Under the pieces are notes generated by a model. That model did no database searches, was not told the origin of the DNA, and saw nothing but the letters and a program-made list of their open reading frames with translations. Below, piece after piece: positions 1 to 6,678 of a stretch of 25,382 nucleotides of DNA (position 1 is the stretch's first letter; the number at the start of each line of letters is the position of its first letter). The stretch is from a virus, in the IMG/VR virus record IMGVR_UViG_3300033145_000235, positions 1 to 25,382 of that record; one strand, written 5' to 3'. Position numbers and translations under genes: made by a program.

Positions 1-92
1 GCAATGCAATTATTTCTTAAGAAGTCAATAACTGCTGCCCGATTAATATAACCATTGTTGACAATAAGGTCTTTATAATTTTCTTGTGTCAT
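1..92 (-). CDS. Partial divergent gene, N-terminal 30 codons only
   Basis: An open frame on the minus strand starts at the ATG complementary to 90-92 and runs off the left edge of the window. The readable peptide begins MTQENYKDLIVNNGYINRAA and stays open for 30 codons. It is the only minus-strand gene I would keep, and it points away from the terminase genes across an A/T-rich intergenic region, as expected at a divergent boundary between modules. No Shine-Dalgarno is visible, in line with most genes here. Too little is present to assign a family. The short open length leaves some chance that it is not a gene. Confidence 0.4.
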   Translation of the reverse strand, partial: MTQENYKDLIVNNGYINRAAVIDFLRNNCI

Positions 93-161
93 AGTTTTAA
101 ATTAAATTGATTAATTATATTATTATTTTAAATTATTAAAAATTATCTGTCAATTTCAATC

Positions 162-170
162 TGTGGATAA
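162..170 (-). promoter_or_regulatory. Perfect DnaA box, copy 1
   Basis: TGTGGATAA reads as TTATCCACA on the minus strand, the classic high-affinity DnaA box. It lies in a longer direct repeat, CTGTGGATAACTTT, shared with 278-291. The stretch 100-150 beside it is almost pure A/T. The match is seen directly. Use as an origin, or as a DnaA-regulated promoter site between the divergent gene and terminase, is inference. Confidence 0.55.
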
Positions 171-278
171 CTTTTCTTTCACGCCTTGGCTTTAAATAGC
201 CGTTTTAGACAATCACGCTTTAAAAATAACTCATTAAATATATTATAACAAATTAAAAATAAAAAACAATAATCAACC

Positions 279-287
279 TGTGGATAA
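279..287 (-). promoter_or_regulatory. Perfect DnaA box, copy 2
   Basis: This is a second exact TGTGGATAA (TTATCCACA on the minus strand), in the same orientation as the copy at 162-170 and 117 bases away. The repeat extends to CTGTGGATAACTTT in both copies. Two identical boxes in a 272-base non-coding gap are more than expected by chance for a 14-mer. Confidence 0.55.
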
Positions 288-364
288 CTTTATGATTAAA
301 AAAATACTAAACTGGCTAAAAAATAAATTATTAAAACCCTTTGGAGTTTCCGCCTGCTGAATAT

Positions 365-715
365 ATGACTAAACTAAAATTAAAACCTAAACAATTTGCC
401 AAAGAGTATATTAAAGAAAAAGGCAATGGAACTAAAGCATATCAAAAAGTATATGATGCTTCTTATAATACAGCCAAAGCAAACGCTTCAAGATTGCTAA
501 CTAAAGATAACATCAAACAAGAGATTGCTGACTTGATTGATAAGCAAGAAGACGGGACTGACGAAGCCATTGTCTCAAGGATAATTGAACGGGCCAAAGA
601 TACATCAGATAAAACTAACGCAACGCGCAATGACGAGATATTATTAAAGCTTAAGGGCAAGTTCAAAAAAGACGAAGGGACAACTTTAAACAGCTTTTTA
701 AGTAAACTTCAATGA
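365..715 (+). CDS. terS: Terminase small subunit (Terminase_2-like)
   Basis: This 116-residue protein most resembles the Terminase_2 type of small terminase subunit, which recognises the packaging site on phage DNA and hands it to the large subunit. The N-terminal part (LKPKQFAKEYIKEKGNGTKA, then AYQKVYD, TAKANASRLL and IKQEIADL) is the helix-turn-helix pattern of that family, in which a new chromosome end is read. The C-terminal half is charged and helical and probably forms the ring. The ATG at 365 follows tatat and matches the leader style of neighbouring genes. A TTG at 341 would add eight residues but is less likely. It is separated from the large subunit by about 860 bases, which is unusually far. 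It is short for the family (often 140-180 residues), so the C-terminal portal-binding part may be reduced. Confidence 0.8.
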   Translation: MTKLKLKPKQFAKEYIKEKGNGTKAYQKVYDASYNTAKANASRLLTKDNIKQEIADLIDKQEDGTDEAIVSRIIERAKDTSDKTNATRNDEILLKLKGKFKKDEGTTLNSFLSKLQ

Positions 716-917
716 TAACTATATCAACTTAAGTTTTTTAAAGGCCTTAAAACGCATTTAAATGCTTCAAAATATCAGTAAATTATTAAAAAACGCCATA
801 TTTTAACAAAAACGCTTAAATTATATACCCACTATTAAAAACTTATCTATATCTAAACCCTGATTGCGTAACATTAAAAGCCCGAATAATATTTAGAGTA
901 TAGTAAAAGTAATATTT

Positions 918-945
918 GGGGCATGGTAAAACCCTACCATTCCCC
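918..945. other. Stem-loop, 10 bp with one mismatch
   Basis: GGGGCATGGTA (918-928) pairs with TACCATTCCCC (935-945) around the loop AAACCC, with a single C/T mismatch at the fifth position. It is G/C-rich in a very A/T-rich region. No T-run follows on either strand, so it is not a standard intrinsic terminator. It starts about 25 bases after the weak promoter-like pair at 864-892. Confidence 0.5.
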
Positions 946-1103
946 CACAAAAACACATAATAAAACCCTCTTTTTTAACAAAATAATACTTTTTTACCAC
1001 TTTTCAACAATTCCCTTCAATATAAAGGCTTAAACTAAACACCAAAAGTTAAAACACGGGGAATCTTAAACAATAATAAGTAAATTGGTAATAATGGCAG
1101 AAA

Positions 1104-1186
1104 CGCCTCTAAACTGCCCCTAAACAATCTAAACAGGTAAATAATCAACTATTTTATTAAAACCTCGTAGAGGGGCAATTAGGGCG
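1104..1186. repeat. Long imperfect inverted repeat
   Basis: The left arm 1104-1121 (CGCCTCTAAACTGCCCCT) pairs with 1171-1186 (AGGGGCAATTAGGGCG). This gives CGCC/GGCG, CT/AG, AA/TT and TGCCCCT/AGGGGCA with two single-base bulges and one mismatch, about 15 pairs. The loop of about 49 bases contains a competing mini-hairpin, CCTC-GTA-GAGG (1163-1173). It may be a protein-binding or packaging site, or a structured leader for the genes starting at 1281. Confidence 0.4.
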
Positions 1187-1280
1187 ATAAGAATGGACGA
1201 GGGGGTTCTGGTTTATGGAGTGGGTTATTATATATACGGTCTTCAACGATTTTTTCTAAATTAAAAGTGGTTAATCTAAA

Positions 1281-1484
1281 ATGAATAAAAAAGAATTTTT
1301 ACAACAATTAAAGAATAAGAAAGAAATAGCTCTCTGGGAAGAAGAACTTATGGCGAAATATTATAATCGTAAAATTCTTTCTGGTGACAATATTTGGCAG
1401 GAGAATTTAAAAATGGTTAAAATTAAGATTAAAGGTTTACGAGATTTAATTGAGATTTTAGATGAAGAAATCAAAGAGGTTTAA
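1281..1484 (+). CDS. Small charged helical protein, unknown
   Basis: This is a 67-residue protein beginning MNKKEFLQQLKNKKEIALWE. It is rich in Lys and Glu and likely wholly alpha-helical, with a heptad-like C-terminal half (KIKIKGLRDLIEILDEEI). I do not recognise a family. It opens the forward gene run after the non-coding region, and its 3' end overlaps the next small gene by 23 bases. Together with that gene it lies directly upstream of the large terminase, so it may take part in packaging or simply be a small phage accessory protein. The leader GGTTAATCTAAA has no Shine-Dalgarno. Confidence 0.6.
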   Translation: MNKKEFLQQLKNKKEIALWEEELMAKYYNRKILSGDNIWQENLKMVKIKIKGLRDLIEILDEEIKEV

Positions 1485-1581
1485 ATTAACTGGCGGAAAA
1501 GGGCGAGAAATGATATTTGGGTTTAAGGATAGTAAAGACCCAAAAGCGATGAATTGGAATAAAGTTTTTAAAAAGAAATGA
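1462..1581 (+). CDS. Tiny basic protein coupled to terminase, unknown
   Basis: This 39-codon frame starts at ATG 1462 inside the end of the previous gene. It reads MKKSKRFKLTGGKGREMIFG, then a segment ending AMNWNKVFKKK, and stops with a TGA that overlaps the terminase ATG (ATGA at 1578-1581). It is strongly basic. The head-to-tail overlaps on both sides, and the fact that it exactly fills the 93-base gap left between its neighbours, are the case for a real gene. Translation probably couples into the terminase by stop-start re-initiation. No family is recognised; nucleic-acid binding is only a guess from charge. Confidence 0.55.
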   Translation: MKKSKRFKLTGGKGREMIFGFKDSKDPKAMNWNKVFKKK

Positions 1582-3866
1582 AATTTAATGACAAGAAAAT
1601 TTGTGATTTGATTAAATATAAGCCAAATAAATGGCAGAGTAAGGTTCGTAAAAGTAAAGTTCGCTTTAAAGTTATTGTAGCTGGTCGTAGGGCTGGTAAG
1701 ACTTTATTTGTGGCTAAAGACCCATTGGTAGGATTAGTCCATTATTTATTTGAAAGAGATAAAAATATTTGGATTGTTGCTCCTTGTGTAGACGAAAAAA
1801 CGAATATTTTAACTAAAAGGGGGTGGTTAAAATATGATGAACTCAGAGTTGGCGATATTGTTTTAACTCTTAATAAAAATGGGCAAGCAGAATGGCAGAA
1901 ATGTTTAAAGGTAAATATTTATAAAAAAGAAGGAAAAGTGTTATCTCGTGAATTTAGGGGGCATAGTTCTTTAACTACTATAAATCATAAATGGTTAGTT
2001 GGGTGGACGGGAAATTATAAAAATAAGAGAAGAATTAGGGGTTATAGATTTTCTACCGAAATCAAAAACAATGAATTTGTATTATGTGCTGCAAAATTAA
2101 AAACTTTACCAAAAAAGAAATATTCTAATTCTTTAGTAGAACTTGTTGGTTGGTATTGGACAGAGGGTGGAGAAAATGGGAGTGGAACAAATATTAGCCA
2201 AAATAGAGGGAAAAAAGCAAATAGAATTAGAAGTGCTCTTTTAAAAGAATTTGGCAAACCGCAAGAAAAAGGAAATAGGGTTTCTAAAAAAATTGCTTCT
2301 TGGACAGATTGGAGAAAACAGAATAGGGATAAAAATAATGATAATGGAGTTTTTTATTTGAATAAAATTGCCACTGATAAACTAAAAACAATTGCTCCCG
2401 ATAAAGTTATAAAACCCGAGTTTCTGACAAGTTTAACGCAAGAACAATTAGAACTTCTTATTGATGTTTCTGTAATGGCAGATGGACACGAGAGAAAAAG
2501 AGATGGTTATAGAGAAAGAACCATAATTCAAAAAAGAAAAGATAGGTTAGAAATGTTTCAAATGGCAGTTCAGTTAGCGGGTTATCAATCACATTTAAAA
2601 TATAGCAAAACAAGAAATATTTGGGTGTTGCATATTTTTGAAAGAAATAAAATATGGCTTGGACAAAAAAATCAAAGACAAAAAACAAAACCAGTTTATT
2701 ATAATGGCGTTGTCTGGTGTCCAACAACCAAAAATGGCACTTGGTTGGCGAGAAGAAATGGCACAGTTTATTTTACTGGAAATTCATACGACCTAACTGA
2801 AAGAATATGGGAAGAGATTACTCGTCTTTGCAGGAGAGAACTCAAACCCCTTATTAAGAAGATTTATAATACTCGGGGACAGCAAAGAATTGTAACCCAT
2901 TTAGGAACTGTTATTGAGGCAAAGTCGGCTGATAGTCCAGAAACGCTTGTGGGTAAAGGATTAGATGTCCTTATATGCGATGAGAGTGCAATGATTGATG
3001 AAAAAGCGTGGAATGAAAGCTTAAGACCATCTTTAATTGACCGTAAAGGTGTGGCAATTTTTATTGGAACGCCTAAACAGAAGAATTGGTTTTATTATAT
3101 GTTTCTTAAAGGGCAAGACCCAGCCAACAAAGAATATGAGAGTTGGCAGATTAGTTCTTTTGAAAATGAGTATATTGACAAGGAAGAGTTAGAGAAGATT
3201 GTTAAAGATATGCCCGAACTGGAATATAAACAGGAAATTAAAGCTGATTTCTTACAGGATTTTGGACAAGTTTTCCGAGATATTCGTAAAAATGTGAGAA
3301 ATTGTATGGGTAAGCCTGAATACGGGCATAGGTATATTTTGGGTGTAGATTTTGCCAAAGCAAGAGATTTTACAGTTATAACCATTGTAGATAGAGAAAC
3401 AAATCAGGTTAAATTTTTTGACCGCTTTAAAGAAATGGATTATAACCTGCAAAAGCCAAGGGTTGAGGCAGTAGCCCGCAGATATAATAATGCTTTAATT
3501 GTTGGTGATGGGACTGGCGTAGGAACTGCCGTAATGGAAGATTTAAAACTTATGGGATTAAGGGTTAAGCCATTTATTTTTTCAAGTAAATCAAAGCCAG
3601 AATTGATTAAAAAATTGATGATTGCCATAGAAGAGAGTAAAATATTTTATCCTGATATTCCAGAGTTATTGGGAGAATTGGAATCGTTTGGCAAGTGGAA
3701 TAAAGTTAAAGGTGAAACAGAGTTTTGTGCTCCACCTGGACTACACGATGATTGTGTAATGTCATTAGCATTAGCTAACTGGCTTTTAAAAAATCCGACT
3801 AATACAATTTATAAAGAAGAAGACCCTTATGTTAAGCAGTGGGGAACTGCTTATAGGGGATATTAA
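1578..3866 (+). CDS. terL: Terminase large subunit precursor with intein
   Basis: This is the DNA-packaging motor: an ATPase that pumps DNA into the prohead and a nuclease that cuts the concatemer. The 762-residue precursor carries an intein at residues 70-402, leaving a normal 429-residue terminase after splicing. The Walker A motif is AGRRAGKT (35-42). Walker B is VLICDE with D468 and E469. The RNase H-like nuclease has GVDFAK (D591), VGDGTG (D644) and LHDD (D724, D725). The N-extein ends WIVAP and the C-extein resumes SYDLTERIW, giving the usual adenine-pocket region when joined. The ATG overlaps the upstream TGA; the portal follows after 8 bases. All ATPase and nuclease residues I looked for are present, so function depends on splicing. 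Confidence 0.95.
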   Translation: MKFNDKKICDLIKYKPNKWQSKVRKSKVRFKVIVAGRRAGKTLFVAKDPLVGLVHYLFERDKNIWIVAPCVDEKTNILTKRGWLKYDELRVGDIVLTLNKNGQAEWQKCLKVNIYKKEGKVLSREFRGHSSLTTINHKWLVGWTGNYKNKRRIRGYRFSTEIKNNEFVLCAAKLKTLPKKKYSNSLVELVGWYWTEGGENGSGTNISQNRGKKANRIRSALLKEFGKPQEKGNRVSKKIASWTDWRKQNRDKNNDNGVFYLNKIATDKLKTIAPDKVIKPEFLTSLTQEQLELLIDVSVMADGHERKRDGYRERTIIQKRKDRLEMFQMAVQLAGYQSHLKYSKTRNIWVLHIFERNKIWLGQKNQRQKTKPVYYNGVVWCPTTKNGTWLARRNGTVYFTGNSYDLTERIWEEITRLCRRELKPLIKKIYNTRGQQRIVTHLGTVIEAKSADSPETLVGKGLDVLICDESAMIDEKAWNESLRPSLIDRKGVAIFIGTPKQKNWFYYMFLKGQDPANKEYESWQISSFENEYIDKEELEKIVKDMPELEYKQEIKADFLQDFGQVFRDIRKNVRNCMGKPEYGHRYILGVDFAKARDFTVITIVDRETNQVKFFDRFKEMDYNLQKPRVEAVARRYNNALIVGDGTGVGTAVMEDLKLMGLRVKPFIFSSKSKPELIKKLMIAIEESKIFYPDIPELLGELESFGKWNKVKGETEFCAPPGLHDDCVMSLALANWLLKNPTNTIYKEEDPYVKQWGTAYRGY
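1785..2783 (+). mobile_element. Intein with LAGLIDADG homing endonuclease in TerL
   Basis: This is a 333-residue in-frame insertion, from Cys70 (first residue, CVDEKTNILTKRGW) to Asn402 (end, RRNGTVYFTGN), followed by Ser403 as the +1 nucleophile. The N-terminal Hint block and a histidine block (SLTTINHKWLVG) are readable. A homing-endonuclease centre carries two LAGLIDADG-like motifs: LVELVGWYWTEGG (186-198) and LELLIDVSVMADG (291-303). These are followed by the C-terminal splicing blocks (GVVWCPTTKNGTWLARRNG). The penultimate residue is Gly rather than the usual His, as in a number of phage inteins. It sits between Walker A and Walker B of the ATPase, a favoured insertion zone. The second LAGLIDADG motif keeps an acidic residue (MADG). 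The first has Glu (TEGG), so nuclease activity is plausible. Confidence 0.93.
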
Positions 3867-3874
3867 ATAAATAT

Positions 3875-5572
3875 ATGAGTAAAGATTTAGAACTCATTAG
3901 TGAGTTAGACAGGGAGAAAAAAACTTATTGGTCTCAAACTCAACGAATGAGAAGGGTTTGGGAGAATTGTTGGAAATATTATATAGGTTCAACGCAAGAT
4001 AGGGCATATCCTTGGCTTAATAATGTTTTTGTTCCAAAAACACATCAGTCAGTAGAATTACTTACATCTTTTTTGGTTGCTAAAGACCCGACATTAAGGG
4101 CAAGACCACAGATGATTGACGATATTAGTAAAGTTCCATTGGTTCAAAAACTTCTTACTTTTCAGTGGCGTAAGCAAATGAAAATGAGAGAAAAGGTTAT
4201 TACTTGGGTAAAATCTTCTATTTTATTTGGAACAGGTATTATGAAAGTTTATTGGAAGACAGATGTTAGAAATGTGGGCGGAGAAGATAGAATTATCTAT
4301 GATGACCCAGAATGCCAGAATGTAAATCTTTTAGATTTTTATATTGACCCGTTTGCCCCCTCTATAAGTGAGGCACACTCTGTAATACAGCGTATTATAG
4401 CCAATAGGGAAGATGTAGAAAATAATGAGAATTATAATAAAAATAAACACAACCTTGTAAATTATAGCGATAAAAGTTCAAATGAGGATAGTTCTAATTT
4501 AGATTATTATGATACAGACCAGGCAGGCGAAAGTATTTCAAAAGTTGAATTATTTGAAAGATGGACAAAAGAAAATGTTATAACTTACGGAAATACAACC
4601 AATGGCACAAAAATTTTAAGAAAAATGCCTAATCCTTATGGGTTTATTCCATTTGTGGCTATTCGTTTAAAAAAATCACCTCTGCCAAACAGGTTTTATG
4701 GTATAGGAATTATTGAACCAGGATTAAAACTTCAATTCTCTCTTAATAGCCTTGTAAATCAGCTTATGGACAATATCCAGTTGATTATGAATAAAATGTT
4801 TAAGGTTAAAAGAGATGCAAATATAAATCCTCGTCAATTGGTTTCCAAACCAGGTGGAAAAATTGAAGTTGATGAATTAGATGATATTGATGAACTCTCA
4901 GTAAGTGATATTAAATCATCTGCTTTCGGGCTTTATACTTTATTTGATAGCGAGTTCCAACAAGGAACAGGTATTCCAAATATCTTAAAGTCAGTTCCAG
5001 GTGCAGAGTTTGCCACTGAAGCTGCTTTAATGCAGAGAAATGCTTCAACATTGCTTAGTATTTTTCAAGGAAATATTGAGGGTGCGATTGCTGAATTAGG
5101 GCAGATGATATTAAGGCTTGATATAGATAATATACAAGATAGTCGTTCGGTTGCTATATTTAAAGAACAACCAAAGGGTGTGAATGCTACTGGGCAAGAA
5201 ATTGAATTTGAACCTTATGAGATTGAAGAATTTAATCCAGAAGATATTAGGGGAGTATTTGACATTGAGGTTGTTGCTGATAGCACAATATCACAAGATA
5301 TTGTTACTCTTAGAAAACAACTTATGGATATTTATGCTTTAGTGGCAAAAGACCCAGAAAGCGGAATAAATAGACCAAAATTATTAAAAACTATATTTAA
5401 GTTAACTGGTGTTCCTGAGATAGATGATTTATTTGAACAACCATCTCCGCCAGCAGAACCACAAGGCGGGGCTGAAAATATCAGTCGGGTTACACCAAGA
5501 GGGGAACAATTAAGGGAAGAAGCAAGGGTTAAATCAGCTCTATCCGCTTCTGTTCCAGAAAATAAGATATAA
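3875..5572 (+). CDS. Portal protein
   Basis: This 565-residue protein forms the dodecameric ring at the unique vertex through which DNA enters and leaves, and it docks the terminase and the adaptor. Identification rests on its position directly after terL and on portal-like text: an N-terminal helical part with YPWLNNVFVPKTHQSVELL, a stem region around NRFYGIGIIEPGLKLQFSLN, and a clip/wing pattern with GIPNILKSVPGAEFATEAAL. The tail end is proline-rich and likely disordered (about 525-565). The size fits portals of short-tailed phages. It starts at ATG 3875, 8 bases after the terL stop, with the A/T leader AAATAAATAT. It is followed by a small gene 2 bases later, so co-translation is likely. 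Confidence 0.88.
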   Translation: MSKDLELISELDREKKTYWSQTQRMRRVWENCWKYYIGSTQDRAYPWLNNVFVPKTHQSVELLTSFLVAKDPTLRARPQMIDDISKVPLVQKLLTFQWRKQMKMREKVITWVKSSILFGTGIMKVYWKTDVRNVGGEDRIIYDDPECQNVNLLDFYIDPFAPSISEAHSVIQRIIANREDVENNENYNKNKHNLVNYSDKSSNEDSSNLDYYDTDQAGESISKVELFERWTKENVITYGNTTNGTKILRKMPNPYGFIPFVAIRLKKSPLPNRFYGIGIIEPGLKLQFSLNSLVNQLMDNIQLIMNKMFKVKRDANINPRQLVSKPGGKIEVDELDDIDELSVSDIKSSAFGLYTLFDSEFQQGTGIPNILKSVPGAEFATEAALMQRNASTLLSIFQGNIEGAIAELGQMILRLDIDNIQDSRSVAIFKEQPKGVNATGQEIEFEPYEIEEFNPEDIRGVFDIEVVADSTISQDIVTLRKQLMDIYALVAKDPESGINRPKLLKTIFKLTGVPEIDDLFEQPSPPAEPQGGAENISRVTPRGEQLREEARVKSALSASVPENKI

Positions 5573-5574
5573 TT

Positions 5575-5724
5575 ATGCCATTACCAACACCAAAAAATAG
5601 GGAAACTAAGACAGAATTTATGCATAGGTGTATGGATAGTGAAGTTATGAAAAGGGAATTCCCTAATAATAAACAAAGAATAGCAGTATGCCTATCTCAA
5701 TGGAGAAAAAAGAACCAACAATAG
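5575..5724 (+). CDS. Short conserved phage protein with FPxxxQRxAVCxSQW motif
   Basis: This 49-residue frame begins MPLPTPKN and contains EFMHRCM, then MKREFPNNKQRIAVCLSQW before the stop. The pattern (RCM, then EFPx2QRxAVCxSQW) recurs widely in phage genomes next to portal, scaffold or maturation-protease genes, either alone or as part of a larger protein. Its role is not established. The two Cys and the central His might bind metal or make a hairpin fold, but this is a guess. It begins 2 bases after the portal stop and overlaps the next gene by 25 or more bases, so it belongs to the head operon. The familiar motif outweighs its shortness as evidence that it is a real gene. Confidence 0.75.
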   Translation: MPLPTPKNRETKTEFMHRCMDSEVMKREFPNNKQRIAVCLSQWRKKNQQ

Positions 5725-5909
5725 AAGAATTAAGGGACGCCCTATATTCTTCAAGTTGGGAAATTATAAATAAATATTTTAAAAGACATTTAGACAAGCG
5801 GTTTAATCGTATTAAGAAAGATTTTGAACATTATAAAGATTGGCAAAGTGTTGATAAATATTATAGAGAAGTTATTGGTGAAATAGAGACAAAGGTCAAA
5901 AATATTTAA
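5700..5909 (+). CDS. Small helical protein, unknown, head operon
   Basis: This 69-residue protein starts MEKKEPTIEELRDALYSSSW. An ATG at 5688 would add four residues (MPIS). It is alpha-helical, lysine- and glutamate-rich, with several aromatic residues (INKYFKRHLDKRF, HYKDWQSVDKYYREV) that suggest an amphipathic helical hairpin. No family is recognised. It lies between the short conserved protein and the scaffold, which it precedes by 19 bases, so it is probably expressed with the prohead proteins. It could be a minor head or scaffold-associated factor, but nothing in the sequence decides this. Confidence 0.65.
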   Translation: MEKKEPTIEELRDALYSSSWEIINKYFKRHLDKRFNRIKKDFEHYKDWQSVDKYYREVIGEIETKVKNI

Positions 5910-5928
5910 ACAATTTTAAAATTTTCTT

Positions 5929-6621
5929 ATGGAAAATAAGCAAACCGAATTAACAGACGGTGAAATCAAAACTGATGAAGAAATTAGTAATGATGAAACC
6001 AAACCTGTTGAAGAGACGCAGGAGTTGGGAACTCCAAAAGAACCCACAACAGAGGAAATTGATTATAAGCAAAAGTTTTCTGAATCTTCTGCAGAAGCTC
6101 AACGCTTACTTGAAGAATCCAAAAGTAAGGATTTAACAATTTCTGAATTAAAAGAGAAATTGGCAAGAGTTAGTGAATTGGAAAATGTTAGTAATTCAAG
6201 TATAGATGATTTTCTATACTATTACAAACAAAATCCGCAAGCAGACAATTCTAATCTTACAGACGCTAAAATTAGGCGTGAGGTTGAAGAGCTTAAAAAA
6301 GCTCATCAAGTTCAATTAGAAGAGTCAAAACTTGGAGAATTCATTTTCTCAAAGAAAGAAGCCTTACCCTTTAAGGAAACATTAAGAGCATTGGGTAAAA
6401 GTAATCCAAATCTTTCTTATAAGGAATTATGGGAAAGACATTTAGTTCCCGCTATTAATGTGGGAAGAAATGCCGCTTCAAAAAAACTTGACACAAAAAA
6501 GAAAAGTCAGGTTGAAAGTGGTAAGGGTTCAGGTGAAGAAACGCAGGAACTTTCTATTGCTCAATTCAAAAAACTTTCTGTTGAAAAACAAGCAAAATAC
6601 TTGAAAGAAAGGGGATTATAG
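5929..6621 (+). CDS. Probable scaffolding protein
   Basis: This 230-residue, highly charged protein sits immediately upstream of the major capsid protein, the standard place for the internal scaffold that guides prohead assembly and then leaves. The N-terminal about 45 residues are acidic and Thr/Glu/Pro-rich (disordered). Residues about 50-90 and 120-145 look coiled-coil (SKDLTISELKEKLARVSELE; KIRREVEELKKAHQVQLEE). The C-terminus is basic to mixed (KKLDTKKKSQ, ending KYLKERGL), where scaffolds commonly bind the capsid protein. No protease motif is seen. Sequence alone is low in information, so the call rests on position and composition. Confidence 0.75.
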   Translation: MENKQTELTDGEIKTDEEISNDETKPVEETQELGTPKEPTTEEIDYKQKFSESSAEAQRLLEESKSKDLTISELKEKLARVSELENVSNSSIDDFLYYYKQNPQADNSNLTDAKIRREVEELKKAHQVQLEESKLGEFIFSKKEALPFKETLRALGKSNPNLSYKELWERHLVPAINVGRNAASKKLDTKKKSQVESGKGSGEETQELSIAQFKKLSVEKQAKYLKERGL

Positions 6622-6678
6622 ACAAGGTCTCTTGGTCGTTCTTTCAATTAAGTTGACAAGGCAAAAGAGGAAAATCTT

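Larger units (their letters stand above)
716..1280. other. 565-base non-coding region between terminase genes
   Basis: No convincing gene is present on either strand. The longest readable frames (for example 923-1033, 36 codons, and 1193-1264, 23 codons) have no coding character. The stretch contains a strong hairpin (918-945), a long imperfect inverted repeat (1104-1186) and recurring CTAAAC words (1109, 1120, 1129 and others). A weak promoter-like pair is TTGCGT at 864-869 and TAATAT at 887-892 with a 17-base spacer. A packaging site (pac or cos) or a regulatory RNA would fit the position next to terS. Neither is proven. Confidence 0.5.

Noticed and set aside
923-1033. 36-codon plus-strand frame over the hairpin at 918-945
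   Set aside because: No coding character, and its start lies inside a strong stem; better explained as non-coding.
1193-1264. 23-codon frame (MDEGVLVYGVGYY...) upstream of the small genes, possible leader peptide
   Set aside because: No ribosome site and no clear link to a regulatory structure; too short to support.
2458-2727. 89-codon minus-strand open frame inside the intein
   Set aside because: It is an antisense shadow of the intein's coding strand: composition is Phe/Leu-rich as expected from the complement of Lys/Asn/Glu-rich codons.
3095-3385. 96-codon minus-strand open frame inside terL
   Set aside because: Antisense to conserved nuclease-domain sequence; no start context or family pattern.
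6621-6637. Small GACAAG/CTTGGTC hairpin after the scaffold gene
   Set aside because: Only about six pairs with a bulge; within chance for this composition.
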